Origin: Zetaproteobacteria bacterium
GTDB taxonomy: Bacteria; Pseudomonadota; Alphaproteobacteria; Micavibrionales; Micavibrionaceae
Assembly: GCA_002747015.1 (NCBI GenBank)
Contig: NVXI01000001.1
Span: 1-8,552, forward strand
Direction: 5' to 3'
DNA length: 8,552 nucleotides
The notes under the pieces are model-generated. The model did no database searches. It saw nothing but the letters and a program-made list of their open reading frames with translations, and was not told the DNA's origin. Of this stretch, positions 7,194-8,552 are shown one piece after another. The stretch's first letter is position 1. Each line of letters starts with the position of its first letter. The position numbers were made by a program, and so were the translations under genes.

Positions 7194-7609
7194 TTGAAAT
7201 TCCAAACAGCAAGCGCGGCAATATCGTCACGGATCTTTTGCCTGATTTAACACCATTATTAGATGTAATTTTTATGTTACTTATCTTTTTTATTCTTACT
7301 GCAAACGCTTCTCCCTATTCACTGAACATTAATTTGCCAGAAGACACAGAAGAAGTCACACAAGCAGTACAAGACCCTGATATGCTTTCTATCACTTTGC
7401 TGCCAAATAATGGTGGCTGGAAAATTGCTGATGTTTTATATAAAGAAGAATGGAGCTTTAAGAAGAATCTTAAAACACAAATCATTGATAATAAACAAAT
7501 AATCATTATAGGCGATAAAGATGTATCAATGCAGAAACTACTTACGGTTATGTCCTTTTTACGAAAACATAACATAGATACTGCCGACATTATGATGAAC
7601 AGAAAATAA
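7190..7609 (+). CDS. exbD: Biopolymer transport protein ExbD
   Basis: This 139-residue partner of ExbB has one membrane segment (about residues 22-40) and a periplasmic domain. The signature DLTPLLDVIFMLLIFFILTA (19-38) contains Asp25, the protonatable residue on which proton-motive-force use depends; its number matches Asp25 of E. coli ExbD. The start codon overlaps the exbB stop by four bases (ATGA), so the two are probably made in fixed ratio. It is the last gene of the operon and is followed by a hairpin at 7613-7673. TolR is the related alternative, disfavoured by the tonB gene in the same operon. Confidence 0.93.
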   Translation: MIEIPNSKRGNIVTDLLPDLTPLLDVIFMLLIFFILTANASPYSLNINLPEDTEEVTQAVQDPDMLSITLLPNNGGWKIADVLYKEEWSFKKNLKTQIIDNKQIIIIGDKDVSMQKLLTVMSFLRKHNIDTADIMMNRK

Positions 7610-7612
7610 GTT

Positions 7613-7673
7613 AAAATATAGCCTTCAATATTATACTCCCTCTACAGCTCTATTTCATAAGAAGGCTGTTTTA
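7613..7673. terminator. Probable bidirectional terminator between exbD and the kinase gene
   Basis: AGCCTTC (7620-7626) pairs perfectly with GAAGGCT (7661-7667). The plus strand continues GTTTTAT after the stem and the minus strand reads ATATTTTA after it, so each direction has a short U-rich tail. The loop is unusually long (34 bases), which weakens the call. The kinase stop codon (TAA, complement of 7671-7673) lies at one edge, so the structure is shared by both convergent genes. Confidence 0.45.
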
Positions 7674-8552
7674 TAGTTTACCATCCTCTAAATGTACCTT
7701 TTTTGTAGGTACTTCGAACCAAAATAAGGATCCATTATTTACTTCACTTTCCACACCAATTGTTCCTTCCATGAGATCCACTTCTTTTTTACAAATAGCT
7801 AAGCCTAATCCTATACCGCCAAATTGGCGTGTTGTTGATGCATCAATTTGTGTAAAGCTCTCAAAAATCATTTCAAGTTTATTTTGGGGAATTCCAATAC
7901 CAGAATCTTCAATCTCAAAACGTATACGCGCTTGATCATCACGATATTCCCCAGTTTCAAAAACTCTAACAATAACGCGTCCCCCCTTAGAAAATTTAAC
8001 GGCATTATTCACTAAATTATAAACAATTTTCCTTATGCAGATAGGGTCAAGCATAAAGGCACCTAATGCTTGTGTGTTAGAATCAAAAATCAAATCAACA
8101 TTATTATCACTGGTTATTTCTTGAAGATTATTCAAGACTTCTTTAATGCAAGTATGTAAATTAAGGGCAACTAACAATATTTTTGTTTCTCCAGAGTCCA
8201 GCATTGAAAATTCTAATATATCATTCACTAAGTTCAATAAAGTCGCGCCAGATTTATTAATTGTATCAGTATACAGTTTTTGCTTTTCACTCATCTCAGT
8301 AAGCAAAAGAAGCTGAGACATTCCAAGGACACCATTTAGCGGTGTACGGAGTTCATGGCTCATTGTAGCCAAAAAACGACTTTTCGAATTATTTGCCTCT
8401 TCAGCCTTATCCTTAGCATCTAATATGGCGTTTTGAACTATTTTACGCTCTATAGATTGTCCAATTTGTTCACAAACATAATTAATTGTATTTTCTATTT
8501 TATCGTCAAACTCTGATGTATCTTCAGATGTAAAAAACTCTAAAACACAATA
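7671..8552 (-). CDS. Sensor histidine kinase, GAF-linked (5' end outside window)
   Basis: The frame is open from the window edge (8552) to TAA at 7671-7673, giving the last 293 residues of a larger kinase. The first ~45 visible residues (VLEFFTSED, then ICEQIGQSIERK-like sequence) look like the end of a GAF domain. A coiled linker (DAKDKAEEANNSKSRFLATM) leads into a HisKA domain with H-box MSHELRTPLNGVLGMS, whose phospho-accepting His is codon 8355-8357. The ATP-binding domain has N-box NLVNNAVKFSKGG, G1 EDSGIGIP, F-box FESFTQ and G2 GGIGLGLAICK. The protein ends about 12 residues after this domain, with no receiver domain, so it should pass phosphate to a separate regulator. A TTG at 8370-8372 is not a plausible start: it falls inside the linker just before the H-box. 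It converges on exbD; a functional link is not evident. Confidence 0.9.
   Translation of the reverse strand, partial: YCVLEFFTSEDTSEFDDKIENTINYVCEQIGQSIERKIVQNAILDAKDKAEEANNSKSRFLATMSHELRTPLNGVLGMSQLLLLTEMSEKQKLYTDTINKSGATLLNLVNDILEFSMLDSGETKILLVALNLHTCIKEVLNNLQEITSDNNVDLIFDSNTQALGAFMLDPICIRKIVYNLVNNAVKFSKGGRVIVRVFETGEYRDDQARIRFEIEDSGIGIPQNKLEMIFESFTQIDASTTRQFGGIGLGLAICKKEVDLMEGTIGVESEVNNGSLFWFEVPTKKVHLEDGKL

Noticed and set aside
8370..8372. TTG as the start of the histidine kinase
   Set aside because: The frame is open upstream to the window edge and encodes a linker and GAF-like end that belong to the same protein.
1..8552. CRISPR array, tRNA or rRNA genes, phage integrase or attachment site
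   Set aside because: No regularly spaced direct repeats, no cloverleaf or rRNA sequence, and no recombinase gene seen on either strand.

Overview
The window looks like chromosomal DNA from an AT-rich Gram-negative bacterium. An outer-membrane TonB-dependent receptor and a TonB/ExbB/ExbD energiser show the cell envelope type. The style of the chemoreceptor signalling domain and of the IS30/IS66 transposase remnants suggests a low-GC proteobacterium, possibly an alphaproteobacterium. That placement is inference; there is no rRNA or other marker gene here.

Layout: (1) Bases 1-654 hold no intact gene. About 91-415 is a frameshifted remnant of an IS30-family transposase. The mcp promoter region follows, with a perfect FNR/Anr-type box (584-597) exactly one class II spacing upstream of a good -10 element (620-625). 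Bases 1-90 and 416-583 show nothing I can name. (2) 655-2706 encodes a methyl-accepting chemotaxis protein with a periplasmic NIT (nitrate/nitrite sensing) domain. (3) 2707-3602 is a gene graveyard. A ~130-bp element with 20-bp near-perfect terminal inverted repeats lies 11 bp after the mcp stop. After it comes a decayed, internally deleted IS66-family tnpC remnant (about 2905-3375), then about 200 bp with no recognisable gene. (4) 3603-5828, minus strand, encodes a FecA-like TonB-dependent receptor. (5) Divergently, 5952-7609 is a tight tonB-exbB-exbD operon. The intergenic region between receptor and tonB holds two Fur-box-like sequences and a good receptor promoter. (6) 7671-8552, minus strand, is the 3' part of a GAF-linked sensor histidine kinase that runs off the window; it converges on exbD across a shared hairpin.

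How it works together: the receptor would bind an iron chelate at the cell surface. The TonB-ExbB-ExbD complex would supply energy for uptake from the proton motive force, and both transcription units are probably iron-repressed by a Fur-type regulator. The chemoreceptor is a separate unit. Its sensor domain (nitrate/nitrite) and its apparent control site (FNR-type, oxygen-responsive) tell the same story: taxis towards an alternative electron acceptor when oxygen falls. It lies between transposase remnants and inverted-repeat sequences, so it may have been acquired or moved by mobile DNA.

I did not find a clearly new multi-gene system. The most interesting signals are the FNR-type promoter on the NIT chemoreceptor and the MITE-like element attached to the 3' end of that gene.
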